Below are positions 26,882-35,025 of a DNA stretch of 64,000 nt, piece after piece. How positions within the stretch are numbered: position 1 is the stretch's first letter; each line of letters opens with the position of its first letter. The translations under genes were made by a program, and so were the position numbers. A model generated the notes under the pieces. That model worked only from the letters and a program-made list of their open reading frames with translations. It was not told the origin of the DNA and did not search any database. The DNA comes from RGIG1927 sp045546275 (GTDB lineage Bacteria > Bacillota > Clostridia > UMGS1883): positions 79,687 to 143,686 of the forward strand of contig JAZQCM010000042.1 of NCBI GenBank assembly GCA_045546275.1, in the 5' to 3' direction.

Positions 26882-28063
26882 ATGAAACCAATACTTCTAC
26901 TTGATGCAAATATTTTTGGAACGATACCCTATGAAGACTTAAAAGAATTTATACAAAAAAGTCAAAACTTTTTAACGGACGATGTAGTTAAAGAGTTATT
27001 GGAAGGACAACGCAAACATGCAAATCATGATGAGTTTTCAAAAAAACTTAATTTAGTATTTAATGAACAAAATGGACTAAAGAATGAATTTGCTTTACTT
27101 GTTTCGCATGTTCCGATTGATTTAGAAGATGTGATTGAAAATACAAAAAAGACATATGATTTGAAGAGAAATCCAAATATTTGTAGTGCACATCATTTAT
27201 GGCTGCGTTCAATTATATGCCCTACGTTAATATCTAATATGAATAGGACTGTAAACAGTCTTCTAACATGGCAATTAAGAAATGAAGAAGTAGATTATAA
27301 TAATTCTAACTGGCAAAATATAAAGAATAAAGTAAAATTAAGCGAAATAAAAAAGGCGGATCCCTATTTTTGCGATTCAAATGTTAAAGCAAAAAGACTC
27401 TTTAAGACATGGAACAAAAGAGATGTTGATATACGAGATGGGAAATATAAAGTATCCGACAGTAGACTAATTGCCCATGCTATGGATTTAATGTTTGCTT
27501 ATGGAATATCTGTCAATATTCTCACGGGTGATTATGATGTAATAGATCTTCAGAAGAACTTGTTTGAATCTTTTATAGATAGTTATGCGATTTATGAAGT
27601 GTTGAAAAAGAAACTTAAATATGAAAAATTAACATCAAAACGCGAGACTATAATTGTACCTATTGATGAGTTTAAAGATGTTTATGATGAGAGTGTAGAA
27701 AAAGCAGAAAAAACAAAAGAATGCATTAAATTAATTGTATGGTTTTACAATAGAGATACACGAACATATGAACTTTCTGAAAATTATCTTCCTAAATGGC
27801 TACATGAATTTGCAAAAAACTATAAAGGAAATATAGACTGTTATGCATTGAGAAAAGAACAGTATGGACAGTATTATATTCAGTATGTTTGGGAACCACA
27901 ATATGAAGAAGGAAATATTAAATTCACGGTTTGGAGAAGAGACACAAACGGAATTGCAGATGTAATGCAACCTTTAAAGTGTAAGATTATGTGCACATAT
28001 GAAATGGAAGAGATTAACAATCCAAACAACATGGGTGGGTTCATTAAATCAATAGAGAGTTGA
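26882..28063 (+). CDS. PIN-like domain protein
   Basis: A 393-residue protein. The N-terminal 230 residues have the layout of PIN-type metal-dependent nucleases: LLLDAN (Asp8), DDVVKELLEG (Glu38), a later SDSRLIAHA (Asp193) and ILTGDYDVIDL (Asp217, Asp219), consistent with four acidic residues at an active site. A large insertion between the second and third motifs makes it longer than ordinary VapC toxins. The C-terminal 160 residues, rich in Tyr and Trp, are unassigned. ATGAGGTGATCAC gives the ribosome site. There is no partner antitoxin gene next to it. A stand-alone RNase with a defence role is plausible but unproven. Confidence 0.7.
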   Translation: MKPILLLDANIFGTIPYEDLKEFIQKSQNFLTDDVVKELLEGQRKHANHDEFSKKLNLVFNEQNGLKNEFALLVSHVPIDLEDVIENTKKTYDLKRNPNICSAHHLWLRSIICPTLISNMNRTVNSLLTWQLRNEEVDYNNSNWQNIKNKVKLSEIKKADPYFCDSNVKAKRLFKTWNKRDVDIRDGKYKVSDSRLIAHAMDLMFAYGISVNILTGDYDVIDLQKNLFESFIDSYAIYEVLKKKLKYEKLTSKRETIIVPIDEFKDVYDESVEKAEKTKECIKLIVWFYNRDTRTYELSENYLPKWLHEFAKNYKGNIDCYALRKEQYGQYYIQYVWEPQYEEGNIKFTVWRRDTNGIADVMQPLKCKIMCTYEMEEINNPNNMGGFIKSIES

Positions 28064-28099
28064 CAAATAGTGAATGGTTCAGTTGCGATGGGGAAAACA

Positions 28100-28196
28100 A
28101 ACTTTATTTATTCCCGAATAAAGTTATTTACAATCCTTGTTTTGATTATTTACAACAAAACAACTTTGCCGTGACGCAATAGCCAACAGTTACACG
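28100..28196 (+). repeat. Cassette right-end sequence, copy 1 (end of cassette 3)
   Basis: Contains the inverted repeat AACTTTATT (28100-28108) / AATAAAGTT (28117-28125), then CAACAAAACAACTTTGCC and CAGTTACACG directly before the att core. The same arrangement stands at 33866-33962. This is the opposite end type from the left-end repeats. Confidence 0.75.
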
Positions 28197-28236
28197 TCGC
28201 CTCCACCATTCATTTTCACGGAAAATGTGAAATTAT
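28197..28236 (+). repeat. att-like direct repeat, copy 4
   Basis: A 40-bp copy of the ssrA 3' end plus dyad core, at the junction of cassettes 3 and 4. Confidence 0.85.
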
Positions 28237-28376
28237 AAGAATACACCTTATAGCAAGGTTTGCCTTGCCATAAGGTGTATTTTTTCGTTTAAGCCAGTAT
28301 CGGCAAAAATCGCAAACTTTTTGAATTTTTGTAAAATTACAAGTCGGGGATAGGAAGGATGTAGTCGGTAAAATAG
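28237..28376 (+). repeat. Cassette left-end sequence, type B, copy 2
   Basis: Matches 13487-13624. The hairpin is longer here: TACACCTTAT/ATAAGGTGTA with GCAAGG/CCTTGC inside (28242-28279), followed by five T, a credible terminator. From 28377 to 28552 there is no recognisable gene. Confidence 0.75.
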
Positions 28377-28552
28377 GTGCGAGTCTGTTTTGGGCAGTAT
28401 CGTAAAACTTTTTTTGTGAAAAAATTTGATGGGGTAGGATGGTAAGGGTAGCCTTTGGCGAATGGGTGCAAGTACCTTTCAGGCTCAATATCCATAAGTA
28501 GTGTGCAGAAATGGAAGTGTTCGGAGGGTGTATGTGAACCCGCGGAAATCTA

Positions 28553-28580
28553 TTGAAAAAGAATAGAATTGGTGTATAAT
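28553..28580 (+). promoter_or_regulatory. Promoter of the cassette 4 operon
   Basis: TTGAAA, 16-bp spacer, perfect TATAAT. The predicted start at about 28587 makes the ATG at 28588 leaderless and supports the TTG at 28627 as start. Confidence 0.6.
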
Positions 28581-28626
28581 TGAATAAATGAATTACGAAA
28601 ATATTAGTAGGAGTGGAGGGGCTAGT

Positions 28627-29514
28627 TTGGATATTAAATATTCCGATGAGACAAGGTGTTGTTTGTTGGATGATAAAAAAAGAAGAGAGGTAGAAAAAAG
28701 ATTAGTGAATACAGTAAAAGGATTTATGGAGAAATACAATATAAAATCCTTGAATGCTATTGAAATATATAAATTTGATGAGAAAAAACAAGAGCTAGGA
28801 GCTATAAAAAAAGAATTTGTAAACAAATTGCCGTCAACAGTGTTATTTATTTCTGATTTAAGTTTACAACAAATTAGTCAACCACACAATGTGAAATATG
28901 GCATTCATACTGTTCATCACGAGCTATGTCATGTGAAAGATTTCGAAACAATATGTAATAATATGAATGGTATTTTAGTGACAGATTCATATGAGCATCC
29001 ATATTCCATGGAAAGTTTATGCTTTATATGGGGATATGAATTGTTTGGAGAATATTTGGCATATAGAAATTCATATTCATCATATGCAGAACAAAAACAA
29101 CAGCATAATTTTATATTGTATCATGAAATGTTTGATGACATTATCCAAGATATTACGCTTATATGTAATAGTAAACAACGTAGGCAAAATACATATACTA
29201 ATGAGAATTTATTAAATATTACAAAAAGAATTGTAATGTTCATATGTAAAAATTTAGGGTACTATCATGCTTCAAACAATAAAGTCTTTATGAAAAATAT
29301 GGCGCAGATTGCTGATGTCAAATTTATTGAATATATAAATCAATTGGATGAACAACTTAAAAAATGGTTTCAAGGATATCCAAACTGGATTAGTTATAAC
29401 TCATATGTTGAAATAGGCTGTTTGGTGTTATCTGTTTTTTCTATCTATGGAGTAGATTTAGCGGTAACAAATAACGAAACATGTTTCCATATGGAAAAAG
29501 AAGTTGAACCGTAA
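28627..29514 (+). CDS. Zincin-like protein with HExxH motif
   Basis: A 295-residue protein I cannot place in a named family. HHELCH gives a zinc-peptidase motif, His98-Glu99-x-x-His102, and an acidic helix about 40 residues later (WGYELFGEYLAY) could give the third ligand. No signal peptide is present, so it is cytosolic. The start chosen is TTG 28627, five bases after GGAGGGG; ATG 28588 would sit at the transcription start. It precedes a DUF4209 protein and a KAP NTPase on the same strand with short gaps (54 and 50 nt), suggesting a three-gene unit. Confidence 0.6.
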   Translation: MDIKYSDETRCCLLDDKKRREVEKRLVNTVKGFMEKYNIKSLNAIEIYKFDEKKQELGAIKKEFVNKLPSTVLFISDLSLQQISQPHNVKYGIHTVHHELCHVKDFETICNNMNGILVTDSYEHPYSMESLCFIWGYELFGEYLAYRNSYSSYAEQKQQHNFILYHEMFDDIIQDITLICNSKQRRQNTYTNENLLNITKRIVMFICKNLGYYHASNNKVFMKNMAQIADVKFIEYINQLDEQLKKWFQGYPNWISYNSYVEIGCLVLSVFSIYGVDLAVTNNETCFHMEKEVEP

Positions 29515-29568
29515 TAGCTGTTATAAGAAGCGAATGAATATATAGAATAAACGAACGGAGGAAAAATA

Positions 29569-31392
29569 TTGGAACTTTATGATTTGCTGAAAGAAACCAT
29601 GAAAGTTGAAAGGCGAGCATTTTTATCAAATCCTTTTTCCGATAAACTAAAAGAAACTCTCGACGCTGATGATGAAAAGTTAACGTATGAATTGCTAAAA
29701 AATATATGCAATATAGCTATGGTCGTATCTGATGATGGGGTGACATTTCAACCTTCAATTATCATGCGTAATAAAAGGTCTTATTCACTAGAGGACATGA
29801 CAGAGGAAGATTATCGACGACTGGAATCACTGGAAATTTATAAGTTGCCTGTACATATTAGGGCGCGTGTTGCTGATATTCTGTGGACACAAAAAAGAAT
29901 TTATAAATACGCTAATATTGCTGCTGAAGCTTATATTGAGTTGTTTAATCTGCTATTTTCTGAAGATGATTGGCTTGAATCATTAGATGTGATTAAACGT
30001 GCGATTTGCATTTATGTTCAAACAAACAATAAAGAACGCGATAACTGTTATCAACTCATATATAACCATTTGGTTAGAATCGATGGGAAAGACGAGTATT
30101 TTCTATCTCTAAAATTAATTGAGATATTGCTTTTTCAGTCTTTCGATAATCTGGATGTAATTATAGGAATACTTGATAAAATCATATCACGCAATCAGGA
30201 TAATCCCAATAAAATTGAACATGCATATGAACTAAAGTTCAAGTGCATAAACAAACGAGAAGGACTGGAAAAAGCACGACAGGTAAATATAGATTTGGCA
30301 GATTACTTTGTTTCATTTGCTGAAAGGCTATTTGTTTCCCAAGAGCAAGGGGCATTAAGATCGGAGATATATTTAAAGAAGGCAATATATTTATATCGTA
30401 ACAACGGGCAACCAAGCAAAGGGGAAGTAACACATAGGCGATTAATAGAGGTTCAAAAAGAGAAAATTAAATATATGCACGCATATGAGCAGATGATAGA
30501 TGTAAGTAAAGTAATTCAAAATGTTAAAAATAATATGGAAGGATTGTCTTTTGAAGAGAGCATTATAAGGATTATGCAACTCACTAAGTTCTATACAAAA
30601 GATGAAGTGAAAAAACGAGTGCTTGAAGAGAAAAATTCATTCTTTTTAGCACGCTATTTCCCCAAGAGCATTGTGAACGAAGAAGGACAAACAATTTTGG
30701 AGCTGCCACCATTAGATTTGGAAAACCCTTCGGAAAATACGGAACTGCTTGACTTACACATACATAATAAAATGCTCGAGTTACAAACTTATGGCGGTGA
30801 TTGGTATCTTGCATTTGTGTTGTCTTATATACAAAGTAATTTTGATATATATAACGAAAGTTTAGAGTTTATAATAAAAGATAATATTATTATACCTGAA
30901 GGTAGGAAGCGCGTAATAACGTTTGGTATTCGTTTAGCATTACAAGGAGAATATTATGAGGCGTTACACATTTTAGCTCCACAAATAGAAAATATATTTA
31001 AGAATATTGCAAAAGCGGCAGGGGCTGTAACTGTTACTTTAGAGAAGGACGGTACTTCAAAAGATAAATTGCTAAGTTCTATTTTTGATTTGCATGAACT
31101 TATAGACTGCTATGATAACGATATTTTATTTTTGTTTAAAGGGTTACTAAATGAACAAGCCGGGGCAAATATAAGAAACAATATTGCTCATGGAATTATG
31201 AGCGAATCTAATGGTAGTCATGGGTCAAGTTTGTATTTTATATGCGCTGTGATAAAACTTTTTGCGATATCTTCCCCGCGGTGTTGGGAAATACTAAATG
31301 ATATGAGAGAAATGAAACCATGTACACCAATTGAGGAAGGTGCATTAAAAATAGTTAAAGACAGTGAAAACTGTAATATAGAAGAAACATGA
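29569..31392 (+). CDS. DUF4209 domain protein with HEPN-type motif
   Basis: A 607-residue cytosolic protein starting at TTG behind CGGAGG. The N-terminal 350 residues are helical repeats. The C-terminal third matches DUF4209: a helix-rich block ending in LLNEQAGANIRNNIAHGIM. RNNIAH (Arg536-x4-His541) fits the Rx4-6H signature of HEPN ribonucleases, and the preceding acidic residues fit too. HEPN proteins often act as RNA-cleaving effectors of toxin and antiphage systems. The place between a zincin-like protein and a KAP NTPase in a mobile cassette supports, but does not prove, that role. Confidence 0.75.
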   Translation: MELYDLLKETMKVERRAFLSNPFSDKLKETLDADDEKLTYELLKNICNIAMVVSDDGVTFQPSIIMRNKRSYSLEDMTEEDYRRLESLEIYKLPVHIRARVADILWTQKRIYKYANIAAEAYIELFNLLFSEDDWLESLDVIKRAICIYVQTNNKERDNCYQLIYNHLVRIDGKDEYFLSLKLIEILLFQSFDNLDVIIGILDKIISRNQDNPNKIEHAYELKFKCINKREGLEKARQVNIDLADYFVSFAERLFVSQEQGALRSEIYLKKAIYLYRNNGQPSKGEVTHRRLIEVQKEKIKYMHAYEQMIDVSKVIQNVKNNMEGLSFEESIIRIMQLTKFYTKDEVKKRVLEEKNSFFLARYFPKSIVNEEGQTILELPPLDLENPSENTELLDLHIHNKMLELQTYGGDWYLAFVLSYIQSNFDIYNESLEFIIKDNIIIPEGRKRVITFGIRLALQGEYYEALHILAPQIENIFKNIAKAAGAVTVTLEKDGTSKDKLLSSIFDLHELIDCYDNDILFLFKGLLNEQAGANIRNNIAHGIMSESNGSHGSSLYFICAVIKLFAISSPRCWEILNDMREMKPCTPIEEGALKIVKDSENCNIEET

Positions 31393-31442
31393 TCGTTAGA
31401 GAATAAATATATGCATTTAAAAATAACGGAGGGTGGTGCAGG

Positions 31443-32984
31443 ATGATGGAATCGACTGATAAACTAATTGATAAGTTGGATAGATATGACTTTGTGCAGT
31501 TTGTTAAAGATTTAATTATTAATTCTGAGCAATATCGAAGGAATACCGGTGCAAAATCTTATGTTGCGGCATTAGATTCTGCGTGGGGGACAGGCAAGAG
31601 TTACTTTATAGATTTGCTCATGCAAGATATTGAAGAACAAAATAATATACGTGTGATAAAATACAATGCATGGGAAAACGATTATTGCGATAATGCTTTC
31701 AATCCTTTGATTTACGATATCTTAAAATCAGAATGTTTAAGTTTCAGTACGGAAACTGATGCTGACATAGAGAATATTGGAAAAATGGTGAAAAGCATAT
31801 TGAAAATAGGAGCCGCTTTCACAAAACAGCTTACTGTAGATGCAATAAAAGAAAAAATGGGAGTAGATGTTGAGAAAGCGCTGCAGGAAGCACTAAGTGC
31901 AGGCAAAACAGTAAAAGATTTTATGCTTAGGGAAATACCAAATATTGAAATATTGAATGAGCAGCGCGAAGCGTTTGAGGAATTTAAAAATTACTTAAGC
32001 AATGCAACAACATGGCTGAAAGAATCCGACATAAAACTTGTTGTTATAATTGATGAATTGGATAGATGTAAGCCTACATTTGCTATACAAACTTTAGAAG
32101 TGGTTAAGCACTTATTTGATATCGAAAATATTGTGTTTCTATTTGCTGTTGATATAGAACAGCTTAGTCATAGTGTGTCAAGTGTTTATGGACAAGGTTT
32201 TGACTCTGTGGGGTATTTATGCAGGTTTTTTGACTATATTGCGAAAATGCCGATTCCAAACATTAATGTTTATGTACAGGATCAAATAAATAGCATGGGA
32301 TTAATTGGAGATATAGATGTTCCAGATGTTTCGGAAGCCTATAAAACACGGAAACTGGCAGAATTGGTTTCAGAGTTTATTGTTGAAACATACAGAAGTT
32401 TTGATTTCTCGCTAAGAGATTTAGATACACTCCTGCAAAGCTATAAAATAATGCTAAATAACTTTTTAGGAGATTATAAAATGCTTGGTGCGCATATGAT
32501 ATACATATTTTATTTGGCATTGAAATATAAGAAGCCAGATATGTTCTATAAGACTTTTTTAGACACGGCATCATACAAATCATTTATACAGTCAGATCTT
32601 GCCCCTTTCATAAGAAGAAAATATCAATCAAATAAATGGCTACAAGCAACCAGCGATGTTATGTATGTAGATAAACCGTTATGTGATGTGGACTTGTTGC
32701 CGTACTTCGATGGAAGAGGGAACAACGATGGTTCAATTACAAAATACATTCGATTAGAGACTTATGAGAATGGAAAAATTGTTGCATTAGTTAAAGTGAA
32801 TGTAAGTGGAAGAATGATTAATGAAAGGCTGGAGTTGGAAAATAGATCGAATAACAGTATGGGTAATATCCTTTTTGACCAAGATATTTTAAAATGGGAA
32901 GATATTAAAAAAATGACATACAGGGAATATCTTCATAAGCAATTAGAAAATTATAATTTTGTGTCAACAAAAGAGCAAGCGTAA
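31443..32984 (+). CDS. KAP family P-loop NTPase
   Basis: A 513-residue ATPase. Walker A is AWGTGKS with Lys52; YNAWEND follows at about residue 77; Walker B is VVIIDELDRC with Asp204-Glu205. These are the diagnostic KAP motifs. A helical insertion between Walker A and B (about 95-180) has no clear membrane helix. The C-terminal 100 residues are beta-rich and unassigned. GGAGGGTGG precedes tandem ATGs. It is the last gene of the cassette 4 operon and ends at a perfect terminator hairpin. It is diverged from the KAP protein of cassette 1. Confidence 0.85.
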   Translation: MMESTDKLIDKLDRYDFVQFVKDLIINSEQYRRNTGAKSYVAALDSAWGTGKSYFIDLLMQDIEEQNNIRVIKYNAWENDYCDNAFNPLIYDILKSECLSFSTETDADIENIGKMVKSILKIGAAFTKQLTVDAIKEKMGVDVEKALQEALSAGKTVKDFMLREIPNIEILNEQREAFEEFKNYLSNATTWLKESDIKLVVIIDELDRCKPTFAIQTLEVVKHLFDIENIVFLFAVDIEQLSHSVSSVYGQGFDSVGYLCRFFDYIAKMPIPNINVYVQDQINSMGLIGDIDVPDVSEAYKTRKLAELVSEFIVETYRSFDFSLRDLDTLLQSYKIMLNNFLGDYKMLGAHMIYIFYLALKYKKPDMFYKTFLDTASYKSFIQSDLAPFIRRKYQSNKWLQATSDVMYVDKPLCDVDLLPYFDGRGNNDGSITKYIRLETYENGKIVALVKVNVSGRMINERLELENRSNNSMGNILFDQDILKWEDIKKMTYREYLHKQLENYNFVSTKEQA

Positions 32985-33018
32985 AAATTCGCGTGACAAA
33001 TATATAATACCGATGAGG

Positions 33019-33050
33019 AGCTTACTGGAAACAGTAAGCTTTATTCCTTT
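33019..33050 (+). terminator. Terminator of the cassette 4 operon
   Basis: AGCTTACTG, GAAA tetraloop, CAGTAAGCT: a perfect 9-bp stem followed by TTATTCCTTTT. Confidence 0.75.
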
Positions 33051-33093
33051 AAAAGGGAAGAAATATTCAAAAATTTATTCAAACAATCGGTTA

Positions 33094-33122
33094 TTGTGAA
33101 TTTCTTAAAAGCATTTTATAAT
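33094..33122 (+). promoter_or_regulatory. Promoter of the XRE regulator gene
   Basis: TTGTGA, 17-bp spacer, perfect TATAAT, 31 nt before the start. Confidence 0.55.
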
Positions 33123-33152
33123 AAGATTAGAGATTGACAGGAGGGAAAATGT

Positions 33153-33683
33153 ATGGATATTAAAAAAGTAGGATATCAGATAGCTGAATTAAGAAAGAAT
33201 AAAGGGTTAACACAAAGTGATTTGGGCGACCGACTGGGCGTGAGCTTTCAGGCGGTAAGTAAGTGGGAACGTGGCGAAACGCTTCCGGATACGGCAATAC
33301 TTGTTCCGCTTGCTGAGGTTTTAGAAACAACGGTTGATTTCATCCTGACAGGTGGTGAAAAGGCGTTAAATTATCGTGGGAAAATTAAAGTTGGCGATAT
33401 GTTTGAGGGCATAAAGCACTTAGGCAAAATTGGGGAATGCTTAGGTCGCGACAATATTATTTATCGCTATGCAATAAAGGGCATAAATGACGGAATGAAT
33501 ACTGACATTGAAGCGTGTTTTACTGATGACTATGTGATGGAATGCTTTGTGGCAGAAGCCATTATTCAAAATCTTAAAATGGGCGCATATGTAGACTTAA
33601 CAGACGTGAAGAAAAGCTTTAAACATGAGCATTTTAGAAATATTGTTATTGATTGGTGTGCAAAGTACGGCATAACAGCATAA
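33153..33683 (+). CDS. XRE-family transcriptional regulator
   Basis: A 176-residue protein. Residues 8-62 are a Cro/CI-type helix-turn-helix (LTQSDLGDRLGVSFQAVSKW). The C-terminal 110 residues are a globular domain without a clear ligand motif. GGAGGG precedes the ATG. The following broken AraC gene starts 55 nt downstream, so an intact XRE-AraC regulatory pair probably once stood here. It may be passenger DNA rather than a cassette function. Confidence 0.8.
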   Translation: MDIKKVGYQIAELRKNKGLTQSDLGDRLGVSFQAVSKWERGETLPDTAILVPLAEVLETTVDFILTGGEKALNYRGKIKVGDMFEGIKHLGKIGECLGRDNIIYRYAIKGINDGMNTDIEACFTDDYVMECFVAEAIIQNLKMGAYVDLTDVKKSFKHEHFRNIVIDWCAKYGITA

Positions 33684-33738
33684 AATGTCGGGATTTTCTA
33701 TGAAGAATATTCTATAATTCATTACGGGAGGTGTAATT

Positions 33739-33858
33739 ATGGATTGGGTAGAAAGAATACAAAAGGCTATTGACTATATCGAAGAACATCTTACCGAAAA
33801 GCTCGATGCGGAAAGTATAGAAGACCATTTGGGGACGTACATTTTTTGTCAACCTTAA
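33739..33858 (+). pseudogene. AraC-family regulator, N-terminal fragment only
   Basis: GGGAGGTG and ATG open a frame whose first 27 residues (MDWVERIQKAIDYIEEHLTE, then KLDAESI) are the typical start of an AraC-type HTH regulator of about 290 residues. From residue 28 the sequence switches to unrelated codons (EDHLGTYIFCQP) and stops. The break lies near 33820, just before the conserved cassette right end, so the gene was cut by recombination or insertion. GGGGACGTACATTTTTTGTC at the break looks like a mobile-element terminus but cannot be assigned. Confidence 0.7.
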
Positions 33859-33865
33859 GATAACA

Positions 33866-33962
33866 AACTTTATTTAACCACCAATAAAGTTGTTTGCGAT
33901 ACAGGTTTTGAGTCGTTCCAACAAAACAACTTTGCCTTGACTTGATAGCCAGCAGTTACACG
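33866..33962 (+). repeat. Cassette right-end sequence, copy 2 (end of cassette 4)
   Basis: Inverted repeat AACTTTATT (33866-33874) / AATAAAGTT (33883-33891), then CAACAAAACAACTTTGCC and CAGTTACACG before the att core, as at 28100-28196. Confidence 0.75.
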
Positions 33963-34002
33963 TCGCCTCCACCATTCATTTTCACGGAAAATGTGAAATT
34001 AT
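33963..34002 (+). repeat. att-like direct repeat, copy 5
   Basis: The last 40-bp copy found. Followed by the TACACCTTAT/ATAAGGTGTA hairpin (about 34008-34043) and a shortened type B left end that fades near 34113. No sixth copy occurs downstream, so the right border of cassette 5 is unknown. Confidence 0.85.
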
Positions 34003-34171
34003 TAGAATACACCTTATAGCTAGATTCCTTGCCATAAGGTGTATTTTTTAGTTTAAGCCAGTATCGGCAAAAGATGGGTATTTTATTAGGTTTTGTAAAA
34101 TTGCCGGGGTAGCATAAGGAGAAGGGATACTGTGTATAGACAATAATACAACAGAACAGTCCTCTGTGTTG

Positions 34172-34218
34172 ATTATAAGGTTATAAAGCTAACCGCTGTT
34201 AAAAATGTAATAAAAAAG
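34172..34218 (-). repeat. Spaced repeat of the RNA array, copy 1
   Basis: Contains CTAACCGCTGTTAAAAATG (plus strand) preceded by TTATAAGGTTATAAAG and followed by TAATAAAAAAG. Three copies are spaced about 400 bp apart, each just downstream of an RNA unit on the minus strand. Confidence 0.7.
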
Positions 34219-34281
34219 TACCTGCAGCAAGTGCAAGGGTTCAAGAGAATCTCTAGCCCAGTCACAAATACTGCAGATACC
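34212..34281 (-). ncRNA. Structured small RNA, unit F
   Basis: A predicted transcript of about 70 nt. Promoter at 34316-34288: TTGACA, 17-bp spacer, TATAGT. The 5' end GUAUCUGCAG (34280-34271) pairs with CUGCAGGUAC (34227-34218) over 10 bp with one G-U wobble. That stem is followed at once by six U. Inside, GUG/CAC, GGG/CCC and AGAG/CUCU nest in order. No reading frame or ribosome site. Confidence 0.65.
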
Positions 34282-34317
34282 AAAATGACTATATCGAATT
34301 TATTGGATATTGTCAAT

Positions 34318-34409
34318 AAAAAGAAGAAGCAAGTCATCGAGAAGCAACCATCACCTATACAGATGCCCTGCCAACACGTCCGAAACGTCCCGTCCACTAA
34401 ATCTTCTTC
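34318..34409 (-). ncRNA. Structured small RNA, unit E
   Basis: A predicted transcript of about 92 nt. Promoter at 34444-34416: TTGACA, 17-bp spacer, TAAATT with extended TGA. The 5' GAAGAAG (34409-34403) pairs with CUUCUUC (34329-34323), followed by a U-tract that runs into the -35 of unit F. Inner ACGU-UUCGG-ACGU and CAUC/GAUG hairpins are possible. Confidence 0.55.
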
Positions 34410-34447
34410 GGTAACAATTTATCACAAGAGGATGTGTTTGTCAACAA

Positions 34448-34517
34448 AATAAAAGTTCCCAACAGAGTATGCCAATTAATATTGACTCCCCGGCTCCGAA
34501 AGGAGATGTTGAGAACG
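34448..34517 (-). ncRNA. Structured small RNA, unit D
   Basis: A predicted transcript of about 70 nt. Promoter at 34552-34524: TTGACA, 17-bp spacer, TATCTT with extended TGG. The 5' GUUCUCAACA (34516-34507) pairs with UGUUGGGAAC (34464-34455) over 10 bp with one wobble, then CUUUUAUUUUG. An inner CUCC-UUUC-GGAG hairpin is present. The U-tract runs into the -35 of unit E. Confidence 0.6.
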
Positions 34518-34587
34518 ATTGTTAAGATACCATAATAATTAAAATCTGTCAAGACAAATTTGGATAGCTTGGTCTTGACAAATAAAA

Positions 34588-34619
34588 TTATAATGCTAAC
34601 CGCTGTTAAAAATAAAAAG
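34588..34619 (-). repeat. Spaced repeat of the RNA array, copy 2
   Basis: CTAACCGCTGTTAAAAAT core with flanking TTATAAT and AAAAAG, 416 bp from copy 1. Confidence 0.65.
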
Positions 34620-34759
34620 AAGCTCTGAAACTCCTCGAGTGGACTCAAAGGTCCGAAAGCTAAAAGCTTTGGGAGAAACAGAACTTCAAAGCAAAGGCTA
34701 CTCTCTCCCGGGTGACCATTGTGTCCAATGGTGAGAGCCGGGCCATCACCTCTGCTTCT
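34613..34759 (-). ncRNA. Structured small RNA, double unit C
   Basis: A predicted transcript of about 147 nt with two domains. Promoter at 34794-34766: TTGACA, 17-bp spacer, TATATT with extended TGA. Domain C1 is closed by AAGCAGAGG (34757-34749) with CCUUUGCUU (34697-34689) and holds the perfect hairpin ACCAUUG-GACA-CAAUGGU. Domain C2 is closed by GAAGUUCUG (34687-34679) with CAGAGCUUC (34627-34619), plus CUCC/GGAG, and holds AAAGCU-UUU-AGCUUU and GGAC/GUCC hairpins. The U-tract follows C2 only. Confidence 0.6.
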
Positions 34760-34795
34760 AAGGATAATATATCATTTGGAGTGGGAGATGTCAAT

Positions 34796-34862
34796 AAAAA
34801 ATCAGCAGTTGAATGCTAAAGGTTCAGGTCGAAACCATAGCCTCGTCATATCAACTACTGAC
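34796..34862 (-). ncRNA. Structured small RNA, unit B
   Basis: A predicted transcript of about 67 nt. Promoter at 34897-34869: TTGACA, 17-bp spacer, TATAGT with extended TGA. UCAGUAGUUGA (34861-34851) pairs with UCAACUGCUGA (34812-34802) over 11 bp with one wobble, then six U running into the -35 of unit C. An inner GGU-UUCG-ACC hairpin is followed by UGAACC, a motif also seen in units A and F. Confidence 0.65.
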
Positions 34863-34960
34863 AGGATGACTATATCAGATTTAATGGATATTGTCAAGAC
34901 ATATCCGCATGGCACGATGCGTCGGAGGACAGGCATCTTATACAGACCATGCAGGACAGG

Positions 34961-34978
34961 CTGACAGCTAACTGTCAG
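34961..34978 (-). other. Isolated perfect hairpin in the RNA array
   Basis: CTGACAG-CTAA-CTGTCAG, a 7-bp perfect stem between unit A and the promoter of unit B. It may belong to a further, weaker unit read from the repeat at 34979. Confidence 0.5.
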
Positions 34979-35025
34979 ATTATAAGGTTATAAAACTAAC
35001 CGCTGTTAAAAATGTAATAAAAAAG
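34979..35025 (-). repeat. Spaced repeat of the RNA array, copy 3
   Basis: Nearly identical to copy 1 over 47 bp (TTATAAGGTTATAAAACTAA, then CCGCTGTTAAAAATGTAATA), 391 bp from copy 2. Confidence 0.7.

Noticed and set aside
28588..28626. Upstream ATG as start of the zincin-like gene
   Set aside because: It falls at the predicted transcription start with no ribosome site, while the TTG at 28627 has GGAGGGG at ideal spacing.
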